A stretch of DNA of 64,000 nucleotides from Pollutimonas sp036675275 (GTDB lineage: Bacteria; Pseudomonadota; Gammaproteobacteria; Burkholderiales; Burkholderiaceae_B): assembly GCA_036675275.1 (NCBI GenBank), contig JAKFFG010000071.1:186001-250000 (forward strand). Reading direction: 5' to 3'. A program made the translations under genes and the position numbers. Shown piece after piece: positions 51,447-60,033 of the stretch (its first letter is position 1; the number at the start of each line of letters is the position of its first letter). The notes below the pieces were generated by a model that ran no database searches, had not been told where the DNA came from, and worked only from the letters and a program-made list of their open reading frames with translations.

Positions 51447-51466
51447 AGTTTACGTTAACGTAAACT
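51447..51466. promoter_or_regulatory. LiuR operator between the MBL gene and liuR
   Basis: A perfect 20-bp palindrome, AGTTTACGTTAACGTAAACT, 25 bp before liuR. MerR-family regulators bind such symmetric sites between spaced promoter elements. It shares the GTTTACGT half-site with the element before liuA. Confidence 0.85.
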
Positions 51467-51490
51467 GCCAACACGCATCACACACGCATC

Positions 51491-51889
51491 ATGACCGATC
51501 CTACCTGGACTATCTCCGAGCTCGCGCACGAATTTTCAATTACGCCGCGCACTATCCGCTATTACGAGGACCAGGGTATCGTCAGCCCGAGTCGCGACGG
51601 ACGCACTCGCGTCTATCATCCCCGCGATCGTACGAGACTGAAGCTGGCATTGCGCGGCAAGCGGCTGGGCTTGCAATTGACCGAAATTCTCAGCCTGATC
51701 GACATGTACGATGGGCCTGGCGCATCCATTGCGCAGCTGGAACACTACCTGGAAGTCCTGGGCCGGCATCGCGATGCGTTGCAGCACCAGTTGCGCGACA
51801 TCGAACTCACGCTCAAGGAAATCGCGCAGCAGGAAAAAACCTGCCGGGCGCTGCTCGAGCAAAAACACGCGAGTGCACCGGGCATCTGA
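51491..51889 (+). CDS. liuR: MerR-family regulator LiuR
   Basis: 132 aa. N-terminal MerR winged helix (WTISELAHEFSITPRTIRYYEDQGIVSPSRDGRTRVYHPRDR), then a dimerisation coiled coil (about 80-125) and a short tail with no metal-binding cysteine arrangement (only one Cys). This matches LiuR, the regulator of leucine/isovalerate catabolism in proteobacteria. It precedes liuA and is flanked by two copies of the same palindrome. Confidence 0.9.
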   Translation: MTDPTWTISELAHEFSITPRTIRYYEDQGIVSPSRDGRTRVYHPRDRTRLKLALRGKRLGLQLTEILSLIDMYDGPGASIAQLEHYLEVLGRHRDALQHQLRDIELTLKEIAQQEKTCRALLEQKHASAPGI

Positions 51890-51926
51890 CACACTATCTA
51901 TGACAGCTAGGCCACTTGACGCATTT

Positions 51927-51942
51927 ACGTTTACGTAAACGT
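51927..51942. promoter_or_regulatory. LiuR operator upstream of liuA
   Basis: Perfect 16-bp palindrome ACGTTTACGTAAACGT, 78 bp before the liuA start and 37 bp after liuR. The 12-bp core GTTTACGTAAAC shares its half-site with the other operator. Confidence 0.82.
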
Positions 51943-52020
51943 CATATAGAATTGTGCAAAGCACCAACGCCGCCACTACTATCGCATCAAGGCGCGCTGT
52001 ATTCAAACTTGGAGACAACC

Positions 52021-53199
52021 ATGAATCTTCCCGGCCTCAACTTTGACCTGGGTTCCGACCTGGACATGCTGCGCGACGCAGTCCGTGACTTCGCCCAGGC
52101 CGAAATCGCGCCGCGCGCCGCCGAAATCGATCGCAGCGACCAGTTCCCCATGGATTTATGGCGCAAGTTCGGCGACCTGGGCCTGCTCGGCATGACTGTC
52201 GACGAGAGCTACGGCGGATCCAACATGGGCTACCTGGCGCACATGATCGCCATGGAAGAAATTTCCCGGGCCAGCGCCTCGGTGGCGCTGTCCTACGGAG
52301 CCCACTCCAATCTTTGCGTCAACCAATTGCACCGTAACGGCACGGCCGAACAGAAGCAGAAGTACTTGCCCAAGCTGGTGTCGGGCGAACACATCGGCGC
52401 GCTCGCCATGAGCGAACCGGGTGCCGGTTCCGATGTCGTCAGCATGAAACTGCGTGCCGAAAAGAAAGGCGACCACTATGTCCTGAACGGCAGCAAAATG
52501 TGGATCACAAACGGGCCGGATGCCGATACGCTGGTGGTCTACGCCAAAACCGATCCGGCCGCAAAGCAGCGCGGCATCACGGCGTTCATTGTCGAAAAAG
52601 GCTACAAGGGGTTTTCCATTGCCCAGAAACTGGACAAGCTGGGCATGCGCGGCAGCCATACCGGCGAACTGGTGTTCCAGGATTGCGAAGTACCCGAAGA
52701 AAACATACTGGGTGAGCTCAACGGCGGCGTAAAGGTGCTGATGAGCGGCCTGGACTACGAGCGCGCCGTGCTGAGCGGCGGTCCGCTGGGCATCATGCAG
52801 GCCGTCATGGACGTGGTCATTCCATATATCCATGATCGCAAGCAGTTTGGCCAGTCCATCGGCGAATTCCAGCTTATCCAGGGCAAGGTGGCCGATCTCT
52901 ACACCACGCTGCAAGCCAGCCGCGCGTTCTGCTACGCCGTGGGCAAGAACCTGGACAAGCTTGGCGCCGGCCACGGCCGGGAAGTCCGCAAGGATTGCGC
53001 CGCGGTCATCCTGTATTGCGCCGAGAAGGCCACCTGGATGGCGGGCGAAGGCATACAAATATTGGGCGGCAACGGCTACATTAATGACTACCCCACGGGA
53101 CGCCTGTGGCGCGATGCCAAGCTTTATGAAATCGGTGCCGGCACCAGCGAAATCCGCCGCATGCTGATCGGCCGCGAGCTTTTCAACGAAACGGCCTGA
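52021..53199 (+). CDS. liuA: Isovaleryl-CoA dehydrogenase
   Basis: FAD enzyme converting isovaleryl-CoA to 3-methylcrotonyl-CoA in leucine breakdown. 392 aa from ATG 52021 with GGAGA upstream; the frame extends upstream through the operator and is discarded. Glu247 in DYERAVLSGGP is the catalytic base at the position peculiar to isovaleryl-CoA dehydrogenases (helix G rather than the C-terminal Glu of other ACADs). AMSEPGAGSDV and WITNG are conserved. Confidence 0.95.
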   Translation: MNLPGLNFDLGSDLDMLRDAVRDFAQAEIAPRAAEIDRSDQFPMDLWRKFGDLGLLGMTVDESYGGSNMGYLAHMIAMEEISRASASVALSYGAHSNLCVNQLHRNGTAEQKQKYLPKLVSGEHIGALAMSEPGAGSDVVSMKLRAEKKGDHYVLNGSKMWITNGPDADTLVVYAKTDPAAKQRGITAFIVEKGYKGFSIAQKLDKLGMRGSHTGELVFQDCEVPEENILGELNGGVKVLMSGLDYERAVLSGGPLGIMQAVMDVVIPYIHDRKQFGQSIGEFQLIQGKVADLYTTLQASRAFCYAVGKNLDKLGAGHGREVRKDCAAVILYCAEKATWMAGEGIQILGGNGYINDYPTGRLWRDAKLYEIGAGTSEIRRMLIGRELFNETA

Positions 53200-53275
53200 T
53201 CCAGCGTCAGGGCAGGCGGGCTACTCGTTGTCATCAACGCCCCACTGCCCGCGTCCAGCCGAATAAAGGTGAGGC

Positions 53276-55159
53276 ATGATTTTCGTCGGTGATCATCAAC
53301 GTATCGAGCAGGTATCGCGCCCCGGCCTGTCGCCAGATGCCGTGGCCCGCACCATGCTCGACGGCTTCGATCGCCACTATGCCCTGTTCCGCTACAGTGC
53401 GCAGCGCGCCAAAGCCCTGTTCGAGTCGGGCGACTGGCGCGGCATCCAGCAACTGTCTCGTGAACGCATTGAATACTACGACACGCGTGTGCACGAATGC
53501 ACCACGTTGCTGACAGCGGCGCTCAAGGACAGCGATGCCAGCCCAAGCGGCGCGTCGGCACAGCAAAGCCTGACACCGGCACAGATGGACTTCTGGCAAT
53601 CCGTCAAGACCGAATTCGTGGCCTTGCTGGCAGCCCACAGGCAACCCGAGTGCGCGGAAACCTTCTTCAACTCAGTGTCATGCCGCCTGCTGCACCGGGA
53701 CTATTTCCATAACGACTTCCTGTTCGTTCGGCCCGCCATTGCCACCGAATACCTCGACAGCAGGTTGCCCTCGTATCGGGTCTATTATCCCGTCAGCGCC
53801 GGCCTTGAAAAGTCGCTCATTGCCATGGTGGCCGATTTCGGGCTGGCCGCGCCTTTTGCCGATCTCCCGGCCGACACCCGCAAAGTCGCGCGTATGGCCT
53901 TGCGCCAGTTGCGGCAGGCCATCCCGGGCGGCGCCGGCCAGCGCATAGCGCCCGACTGCCAGATCCACGTGCTCAATTCACTGTTCTTTCGCAACAAGGG
54001 TGCGTACGTCGTCGGGCGTCTGATCAACCAGGGCACGACTTATCCCTTCGCCATCGCGCTGTTGCGCACGCCATCGGGCCACATACAGCTCGATGCCCTG
54101 CTGCACGCGCCCGACGACCTGAGCACGCTGTTCAGCTTCACGCGGGCTTATTTCCTGGTCGACATGGAAACGCCTGCGGCCTACGTTCACTTCCTGAATT
54201 CGCTGCTGCCGCGCAAGCCCAGTGCCGAGCTGTACACCGCCATAGGTTTGCAGAAGCAAGGCAAGACCCTTTTCTACCGCGACTTCCTGCATCACCTGGC
54301 CCACTCCCATGATGCTTTCGATATCGCGCCGGGTATCCACGGCATGGTGATGGTGGTCTTCACGCTGCCCTCTTATCCCTATGTTTTCAAACTGATACGC
54401 GATCATATTGCCAAGGACGGCATGGACCATGCCACCGTAAGACGCAAATATCAGTTGGTGAAACGACACGATCGCGTGGGCCGGATGGCCGACACCTGGG
54501 AATATTCGCAGGTCGCATTGCCCCGGGCGCGTTTTTCCCCCGGCTTGTTGGCCGAACTGCGTCAGCAAGTGCCCGGCTTGCTGGAGGAAAGCGACGACAG
54601 CATAGTCTTGCGCCATGTGTACATCGAACGACGCATGACGCCGCTCAACCTGTATCTGGCGCGGGCCTCCGACCATGCGCTGGAAGTGGCCGTGCAAGGC
54701 TATGGCAACGCCATACGGGAACTGGCTGCCGCCAATATTTTCCCCGGCGACATGCTGTTCAAGAACTTTGGCGTCACCCGGCTCGGGCGGGTTGTATTCT
54801 ATGACTACGACGAAATCCAGCACATGACGGAAATGAACTTCCGGCACATCCCCCCGGCGCCCAACGAGGAAGCTGAGCTGGCCAACGAACCCTGGTACCC
54901 GGTTGGGGCCAACGACGTATTTCCGGAAGAATTCCGCTATTTTTTGCTCGGCGACTCGCGCGTGCGGGCGGCATTCCTTGAGCACCATGCCGACCTGCTG
55001 AGCGCCGACTGGTGGCAGGGCTGCCGGGAACGGGCATCCCAGGGCCGCATCGAAGACATTTTTCCTTATCACCAAGACCGGCGCCTGCATGCAGCACAGG
55101 CCAGCCAGAGCGCCGGTACCGTTTCTTTTCCGCATTTTTCAGGAGCGAACCATGTCTGA
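53276..55159 (+). CDS. aceK: Isocitrate dehydrogenase kinase/phosphatase
   Basis: Bifunctional enzyme that phosphorylates isocitrate dehydrogenase to send isocitrate into the glyoxylate bypass and removes the phosphate again. 627 aa, somewhat longer than E. coli AceK (578). The family-specific kinase domain shows LPSYPYVFKLIRDHI near residue 360 and FYDYDEIQHMTEMNFRHIP near 510. It is placed between liuA and the thiolase in what looks like one operon (76-bp gap before, 8-bp overlap after), not beside aceA/aceB. Confidence 0.96.
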   Translation: MIFVGDHQRIEQVSRPGLSPDAVARTMLDGFDRHYALFRYSAQRAKALFESGDWRGIQQLSRERIEYYDTRVHECTTLLTAALKDSDASPSGASAQQSLTPAQMDFWQSVKTEFVALLAAHRQPECAETFFNSVSCRLLHRDYFHNDFLFVRPAIATEYLDSRLPSYRVYYPVSAGLEKSLIAMVADFGLAAPFADLPADTRKVARMALRQLRQAIPGGAGQRIAPDCQIHVLNSLFFRNKGAYVVGRLINQGTTYPFAIALLRTPSGHIQLDALLHAPDDLSTLFSFTRAYFLVDMETPAAYVHFLNSLLPRKPSAELYTAIGLQKQGKTLFYRDFLHHLAHSHDAFDIAPGIHGMVMVVFTLPSYPYVFKLIRDHIAKDGMDHATVRRKYQLVKRHDRVGRMADTWEYSQVALPRARFSPGLLAELRQQVPGLLEESDDSIVLRHVYIERRMTPLNLYLARASDHALEVAVQGYGNAIRELAAANIFPGDMLFKNFGVTRLGRVVFYDYDEIQHMTEMNFRHIPPAPNEEAELANEPWYPVGANDVFPEEFRYFLLGDSRVRAAFLEHHADLLSADWWQGCRERASQGRIEDIFPYHQDRRLHAAQASQSAGTVSFPHFSGANHV

Positions 55160-56333
55160 CCCTATTGTTTTAGTATCGGTTGCCCGCACCCCCATGGGGT
55201 CGATGATGGGCAGCCTCTCGGGCCTTTCCGCACACGAGCTCGGCGCCATCGCCATCAAGGCAGCCATCGAGCGCGCCGGCATACAAGGCGACGCCGTCAA
55301 TGAAGTCATCATGGGCAACGTGCTGCAGGCCGGCCAGGGCCAGGCGCCCGCACGGCAGGCCGCCCTGGGCGCCGGACTGCCTTTGAGCGTGGGCTGCACC
55401 ACCATTCATAAAGTCTGCGGTTCGGGCTTGAAGGCCGCCATGTTCGGTCATGACATCATCATGGCGGGAAGCGCCGACGTCGTCGTCGCCGGCGGACAGG
55501 AAAGCATGAGCAACGCCCCCTACCTGTTGCTGCGCGGGCGCCAGGGCTATCGCTACGGCCACTCCACCGTCTACGACCACATGGCGCTTGACGGCCTTGA
55601 AGACGCCTACCAGCGCGGAACGGCCATGGGCGTGTTCGCCGAAGACTGCGCCTCGAAATACACCTTCACCCGCGAACAGCAAGATGCCTTCTCGCTCGAA
55701 TCGCTGCGCCGGGCCCGCGCCGCCACCGAGGACGGCAGCTTCAAGTGGGAGATCGCGCCCGTCACCGTAGCCGGGCGCAAGGGCGATACCGTTATCGACA
55801 CCGACGAGGGCCCCACCAAGGCCATGCCCGAAAAAGTACCGTCGCTCAAGCCCGCATTCAAGAAAGACGGAACCGTCACGGCGGCCAACTCATCATCCAT
55901 TTCCGACGGCGCCGCCGCCATGGTCCTCATGCGCGAGTCCACCGCCAAGAAGCTGGGCGCGACTCCCCTGGCCCGTATCGTCGCCCATACCCAGCATGCG
56001 CACGAACCCGGCTGGTTCACGACCGCCCCGGTCAGCGCCATCCAGAAGCTGCTCTCCAAAACCGGCTGGAGCGCCGAAGACGTCGACCTGTACGAAATCA
56101 ATGAAGCCTTCGCGGTCGTGACCATGGCCGCCATGACAGACCTGAAACTGCCGCACGAGAAAGTCAATATTCACGGCGGCGCCACCGCCCTGGGCCATCC
56201 CATAGGCGCCTCGGGCGCACGCCTGCTCACGACTCTTGTAGGCGCCCTGCGCAAGACCGGCGGCAAGCGCGGTGTGGCTTCGCTGTGCATAGGCGGCGGC
56301 GAAGCCGTCGCCCTGGCTATCGAAATGGTCTAG
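55152..56333 (+). CDS. Acetyl-CoA acetyltransferase (thiolase)
   Basis: 393 aa from ATG 55152, preceded by AGGAGCG; it overlaps the end of aceK by 8 bp. Nucleophile Cys89 in HKVCGSG, GHPIGASG histidine, and the second cysteine in LCIGGGEA. The acetoacetyl-CoA thiolase type fits the context: it would split acetoacetyl-CoA derived from leucine into two acetyl-CoA. A biosynthetic (PhaA) role cannot be excluded by sequence. Confidence 0.92.
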   Translation: MSDPIVLVSVARTPMGSMMGSLSGLSAHELGAIAIKAAIERAGIQGDAVNEVIMGNVLQAGQGQAPARQAALGAGLPLSVGCTTIHKVCGSGLKAAMFGHDIIMAGSADVVVAGGQESMSNAPYLLLRGRQGYRYGHSTVYDHMALDGLEDAYQRGTAMGVFAEDCASKYTFTREQQDAFSLESLRRARAATEDGSFKWEIAPVTVAGRKGDTVIDTDEGPTKAMPEKVPSLKPAFKKDGTVTAANSSSISDGAAAMVLMRESTAKKLGATPLARIVAHTQHAHEPGWFTTAPVSAIQKLLSKTGWSAEDVDLYEINEAFAVVTMAAMTDLKLPHEKVNIHGGATALGHPIGASGARLLTTLVGALRKTGGKRGVASLCIGGGEAVALAIEMV

Positions 56334-56342
56334 GAGCAATCA

Positions 56343-57950
56343 ATGCCCGTAATCGAATCCCGGATCAATCCGCGGTCGCAAGCATTCATCGACAATGCCC
56401 GCGCCATGCAAGAACAGGTCGACGACCTGCAGCAACAACTATTGAAGACCGCATTGGGCGGCAGCGAATCCGCGCGCGCAAAGCATCTCGCGCGCGGCAA
56501 GCTGCTGCCGCGTGATCGCGTCGAGCGGCTTCTTGATCCGGGCACGCCGTTTCTGGAGCTTTCGCCCATGGCCGCGCACAATGTCTATGACAATGCGGCA
56601 CCCGGCGCGGGACTGATTACGGGCATCGGGCGTATCTCCGGTGTCGAATGCATGATAGTCTGCAACGATGCCACGGTTAAGGGCGGAACCTACTATCCGC
56701 TTACGGTAAAAAAACACTTGCGCGCGCAGGAAATCGCACAGCAGAACAAGCTGCCTTGCGTCTATCTGGTCGACTCGGGCGGCGCCAACCTGCCGAACCA
56801 GGACGAGGTATTTCCCGACCGCGAACACTTCGGGCGCATCTTCTACAACCAGGCAGTCATGTCGGCCGCCGGCATAGGCCAGGTCGCCGTGGTCATGGGT
56901 TCGTGCACGGCCGGAGGGGCCTATGTGCCCGCAATGAGCGACGAGTCCATCATCGTCAAGAACCAGGGTACGATCTTCCTGGCCGGGCCGCCGCTGGTCA
57001 AGGCCGCAACCGGGGAAGTGGTGAGCGCCGAAGACCTGGGCGGCGGCGACGTGCACACCCGCCTGTCGGGTGTGGCCGATCACCTGGCCAATAACGATCT
57101 CCATGCCCTGTACCTGGCCCGCAATGCGGTGGCCAGGCTGAATCATCAAAAACCTGTGCAGTTGCGGCGCAAGGCCTTCGCCGAGCCGCTGTACGACCCG
57201 CAGGAACTCAACGGCATCATCCCGGCCGACACCCGCAAGCCTTACGACGTGCGTGAGGTCATTGCCCGTATCGTCGACGGGTCCGAATTCGACGAATTCA
57301 AGGCGCGCTTCGGAACCACGCTGATTACCGGCTTCGCCCATATCCATGGCATGCCCGTGGGCATCATCGCCAATAACGGCGTGCTTTTCTCGGAGGCGGC
57401 GCAAAAAGGCACCCACTTCATCGAGCTGTGCTGCCAGCGCAAGATTCCGCTGGTTTTCCTGCAGAACATCACCGGTTTCATGGTGGGCCGCAAGTACGAG
57501 AACGAAGGCATTGCGCGGCATGGCGCAAAAATGGTCACGGCCGTATCCACCGCTTCAGTGCCCAAGTTCACCATACTCATAGGCGGATCCTTCGGCGCCG
57601 GCAACTACGGCATGTGCGGACGGGCCTTCGGTCCCCGCCTGTTGTTCCTGTGGCCCAACGCCCGTATTTCAGTCATGGGCGGCGAGCAGGCGGCCAGCGT
57701 GCTGGCCACGGTGCGCCGCGATGGCATCGAAGCCAAGGGCGGCGAATGGAGCGCGGAAGACGAAGCCGAATTCAAGGCGCCGATACGCGCCCAATACGAG
57801 AAAGAAGGCCATCCCTACTACGCCACCGCGCGCTTGTGGGACGACGGCATCATCATGCCGGCCGACACCCGCCGCGTACTTGCCTTGGGCCTGTCTGCCG
57901 CACTGAATGCCCCCATCGAGGACACACGTTTCGGCGTGTTCCGCATGTAA
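56343..57950 (+). CDS. liuB: 3-methylcrotonyl-CoA carboxylase, carboxyltransferase (beta) subunit
   Basis: 535 aa with the two crotonase-like acetyl-CoA carboxylase halves: N-terminal ARGKLLPRDRVERLLDPGTPFLE and VDSGGANLPNQDEVFPDREHFGRIFYNQA, and C-terminal GFMVGRKYENEGIARHGAKMV and GGSFGAGNYGMCGRAFGPR. These are signatures of MCC rather than propionyl-CoA carboxylase. AGGAG precedes the ATG; 9 bp after the thiolase. Confidence 0.96.
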   Translation: MPVIESRINPRSQAFIDNARAMQEQVDDLQQQLLKTALGGSESARAKHLARGKLLPRDRVERLLDPGTPFLELSPMAAHNVYDNAAPGAGLITGIGRISGVECMIVCNDATVKGGTYYPLTVKKHLRAQEIAQQNKLPCVYLVDSGGANLPNQDEVFPDREHFGRIFYNQAVMSAAGIGQVAVVMGSCTAGGAYVPAMSDESIIVKNQGTIFLAGPPLVKAATGEVVSAEDLGGGDVHTRLSGVADHLANNDLHALYLARNAVARLNHQKPVQLRRKAFAEPLYDPQELNGIIPADTRKPYDVREVIARIVDGSEFDEFKARFGTTLITGFAHIHGMPVGIIANNGVLFSEAAQKGTHFIELCCQRKIPLVFLQNITGFMVGRKYENEGIARHGAKMVTAVSTASVPKFTILIGGSFGAGNYGMCGRAFGPRLLFLWPNARISVMGGEQAASVLATVRRDGIEAKGGEWSAEDEAEFKAPIRAQYEKEGHPYYATARLWDDGIIMPADTRRVLALGLSAALNAPIEDTRFGVFRM

Positions 57951-57965
57951 TCCCAAGGAGTCAAT

Positions 57966-59984
57966 GTGTTTACCACTTTACTGATTGCAAACCGGGGCGA
58001 GATTGCATGCCGGGTCGCGGCCAGCGCCCATCGCCTGGGCGTACGCACCGTTGCCGTGTATTCCGATGCCGATGCCAGTTCGCGCCATGTCGCCGCCTGC
58101 GATACCGCTGTGCATATTGGCGGTTCGGAACCTCGCGCCAGCTACCTGCGCGCAGACGCCATTCTCGATGCGGCCCGCCGAGCGGGCGCGCAAGCCATAC
58201 ATCCCGGCTACGGCTTTCTGTCCGAAAATGAAGGCTTTGCGCAAGCCTGCGCCGACGCGGGAATTGTATTTGTAGGGCCGCCCATCAGCGCGATTGCCGC
58301 CATGGGCAGCAAATCGGCGGCCAAGACGCTCATGGAAAAAGCCGGCGTGCCGCTTGTGCCGGGCTACCATGGCGACAACCAGGACCCCGGCTTCCTGCAG
58401 TCGCAGGCCGACGCCATGGGATACCCGGTACTCATCAAGGCAAGCGCCGGCGGCGGCGGAAAAGGAATGCGCATTGTCGAGTCCAGCGCCGCCTTCGGCG
58501 AAGCCCTGGCATCGTGCAAGCGCGAGGCAGCCAGCAGCTTCGGCGACGACAAGGTCCTGATCGAGCGTTACCTGCAGAAGCCTCGGCATATCGAGATCCA
58601 GGTCTTTGCCGATACCCACGGCAATTGCCTTTACCTGTTCGAGCGCGACTGCTCGGTGCAACGCCGCCATCAAAAAGTCATCGAAGAAGCGCCCGCTCCG
58701 GGCATGACGGACGAACGTCGCCGCGCCATGGGCGAAGCCGCGGTTGCCGCCGCTCGGGCGGTGAGCTACGTCGGTGCGGGTACGGTTGAATTCATCGTTG
58801 AACCCGATGGCCGTTTCTACTTCATGGAAATGAACACCCGGCTGCAGGTCGAGCACCCCGTGACCGAAATGATTACCGGCCACGATCTGGTCGAGTGGCA
58901 GCTGCGCGTCGCGGCCGGCGAAGCGCTGCCCGTCACACAGGAAGAGCTGTCCATTACCGGTCACGCCATCGAGGCGCGCATCTATGCCGAGAATCCCGAT
59001 AAAGGCTTCCTGCCGTCCATAGGCACGCTGACTACGCTGAACTTCCCTCCGCACAGCGCCTTTCAGAACGGCGATATCCGGGTCGATGGCGGAGTGCGGG
59101 CCGGCGATACCATTAGTCCTTTCTACGATCCCATGATTGCCAAGCTGATTGTGCGCGGGGCCGATCGCGATCAGGCCCGGGCGCGCATGGTGCAGGCACT
59201 GGGCGAAATCCGAAGCGTGGGCGTGCAGACCAATATTGCCTTCCTGCGACGGCTGATGCTGGACGACGCTTTCGCCAGTGCCGATCTGGATACCGGGCTT
59301 ATCGAACGTCAGCACGACAGCCTTTTCCCGCCTGCGGCACCCGCCCCGGACAGCACACTGGCATTGGCCGTGGCCGCGCTGCTGGCCAGACAGGGGCTAG
59401 CACAGTCGGCCGTTCGCCAGAACACGGTGCACGTCGACCCATGGGCCCAGGCAGATGGCTGGCGCATCAACGGCAGCTACCGGCAAGTCTTTTCCCTGCT
59501 GGAACAGGAGGCATTGCGCGACATTCACATTGCCCGCGACGGCATGGCATGGACATACACCCACAATGGCCAATCCCAGTCATTCGAATGGCATACCGAA
59601 GCGCTGGCGCCACGGCAATACCAGGTGCGCGTTCGCCTGGACACCTCGGACGCCTCGGCCAATGTCGTGATCCAGGGCGAAAATGTGCATGTGTTTGCCA
59701 ATGGCGCTGTCCAAGTGCTGCAGGTTCACGATGCCGTGGCGCATGCACAGGATGATTCCAATGAGCACGAAGGAGGCCTGACCGCGCCTATGCCCGGCAA
59801 GATCATTTCCATCTCGGTCAAGGCCGGCGACAAGGTCAAAAGCGGCGACGCCCTGCTGGTCATGGAAGCGATGAAGATGGAGCACACCATACATGCTCCG
59901 TCCGACGGCACCGTCGAGGAACTGTTCTTCGATGTCGGCGACCAGGTCGGCGACGGGGCCGAACTGATCGCAATCGCGGTCTAG
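57966..59984 (+). CDS. liuD: 3-methylcrotonyl-CoA carboxylase, biotin-carboxylase (alpha) subunit
   Basis: 672 aa. Biotin carboxylase domain (about 1-445, with IANRGEIACRV, the GGGGKGMR ATP loop and EMNTRLQVEHPVTEM), a BT linker domain, and a C-terminal biotinyl domain with Lys637 in VMEAMKMEH. GTG start at 57966 with AAGGAG upstream. Together with LiuB it makes 3-methylglutaconyl-CoA. No methylglutaconyl-CoA hydratase (liuC) or HMG-CoA lyase (liuE) follows. Confidence 0.96.
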   Translation: MFTTLLIANRGEIACRVAASAHRLGVRTVAVYSDADASSRHVAACDTAVHIGGSEPRASYLRADAILDAARRAGAQAIHPGYGFLSENEGFAQACADAGIVFVGPPISAIAAMGSKSAAKTLMEKAGVPLVPGYHGDNQDPGFLQSQADAMGYPVLIKASAGGGGKGMRIVESSAAFGEALASCKREAASSFGDDKVLIERYLQKPRHIEIQVFADTHGNCLYLFERDCSVQRRHQKVIEEAPAPGMTDERRRAMGEAAVAAARAVSYVGAGTVEFIVEPDGRFYFMEMNTRLQVEHPVTEMITGHDLVEWQLRVAAGEALPVTQEELSITGHAIEARIYAENPDKGFLPSIGTLTTLNFPPHSAFQNGDIRVDGGVRAGDTISPFYDPMIAKLIVRGADRDQARARMVQALGEIRSVGVQTNIAFLRRLMLDDAFASADLDTGLIERQHDSLFPPAAPAPDSTLALAVAALLARQGLAQSAVRQNTVHVDPWAQADGWRINGSYRQVFSLLEQEALRDIHIARDGMAWTYTHNGQSQSFEWHTEALAPRQYQVRVRLDTSDASANVVIQGENVHVFANGAVQVLQVHDAVAHAQDDSNEHEGGLTAPMPGKIISISVKAGDKVKSGDALLVMEAMKMEHTIHAPSDGTVEELFFDVGDQVGDGAELIAIAV

Positions 59985-59997
59985 GCGGCGCGTCGGC

Positions 59998-60033
59998 CTA
60001 GTGTGCTGCTTGGCTAACCAAACAGCACACTAG
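59998..60033. terminator. Hairpin between liuD and the convergent D-TA gene
   Basis: 11-bp perfect stem (59998-60008 with 60023-60033) extended inside by TTGG/CCAA. It overlaps the stop codon of the minus-strand gene and likely blocks read-through from both sides, although no T-run is present. Confidence 0.6.
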
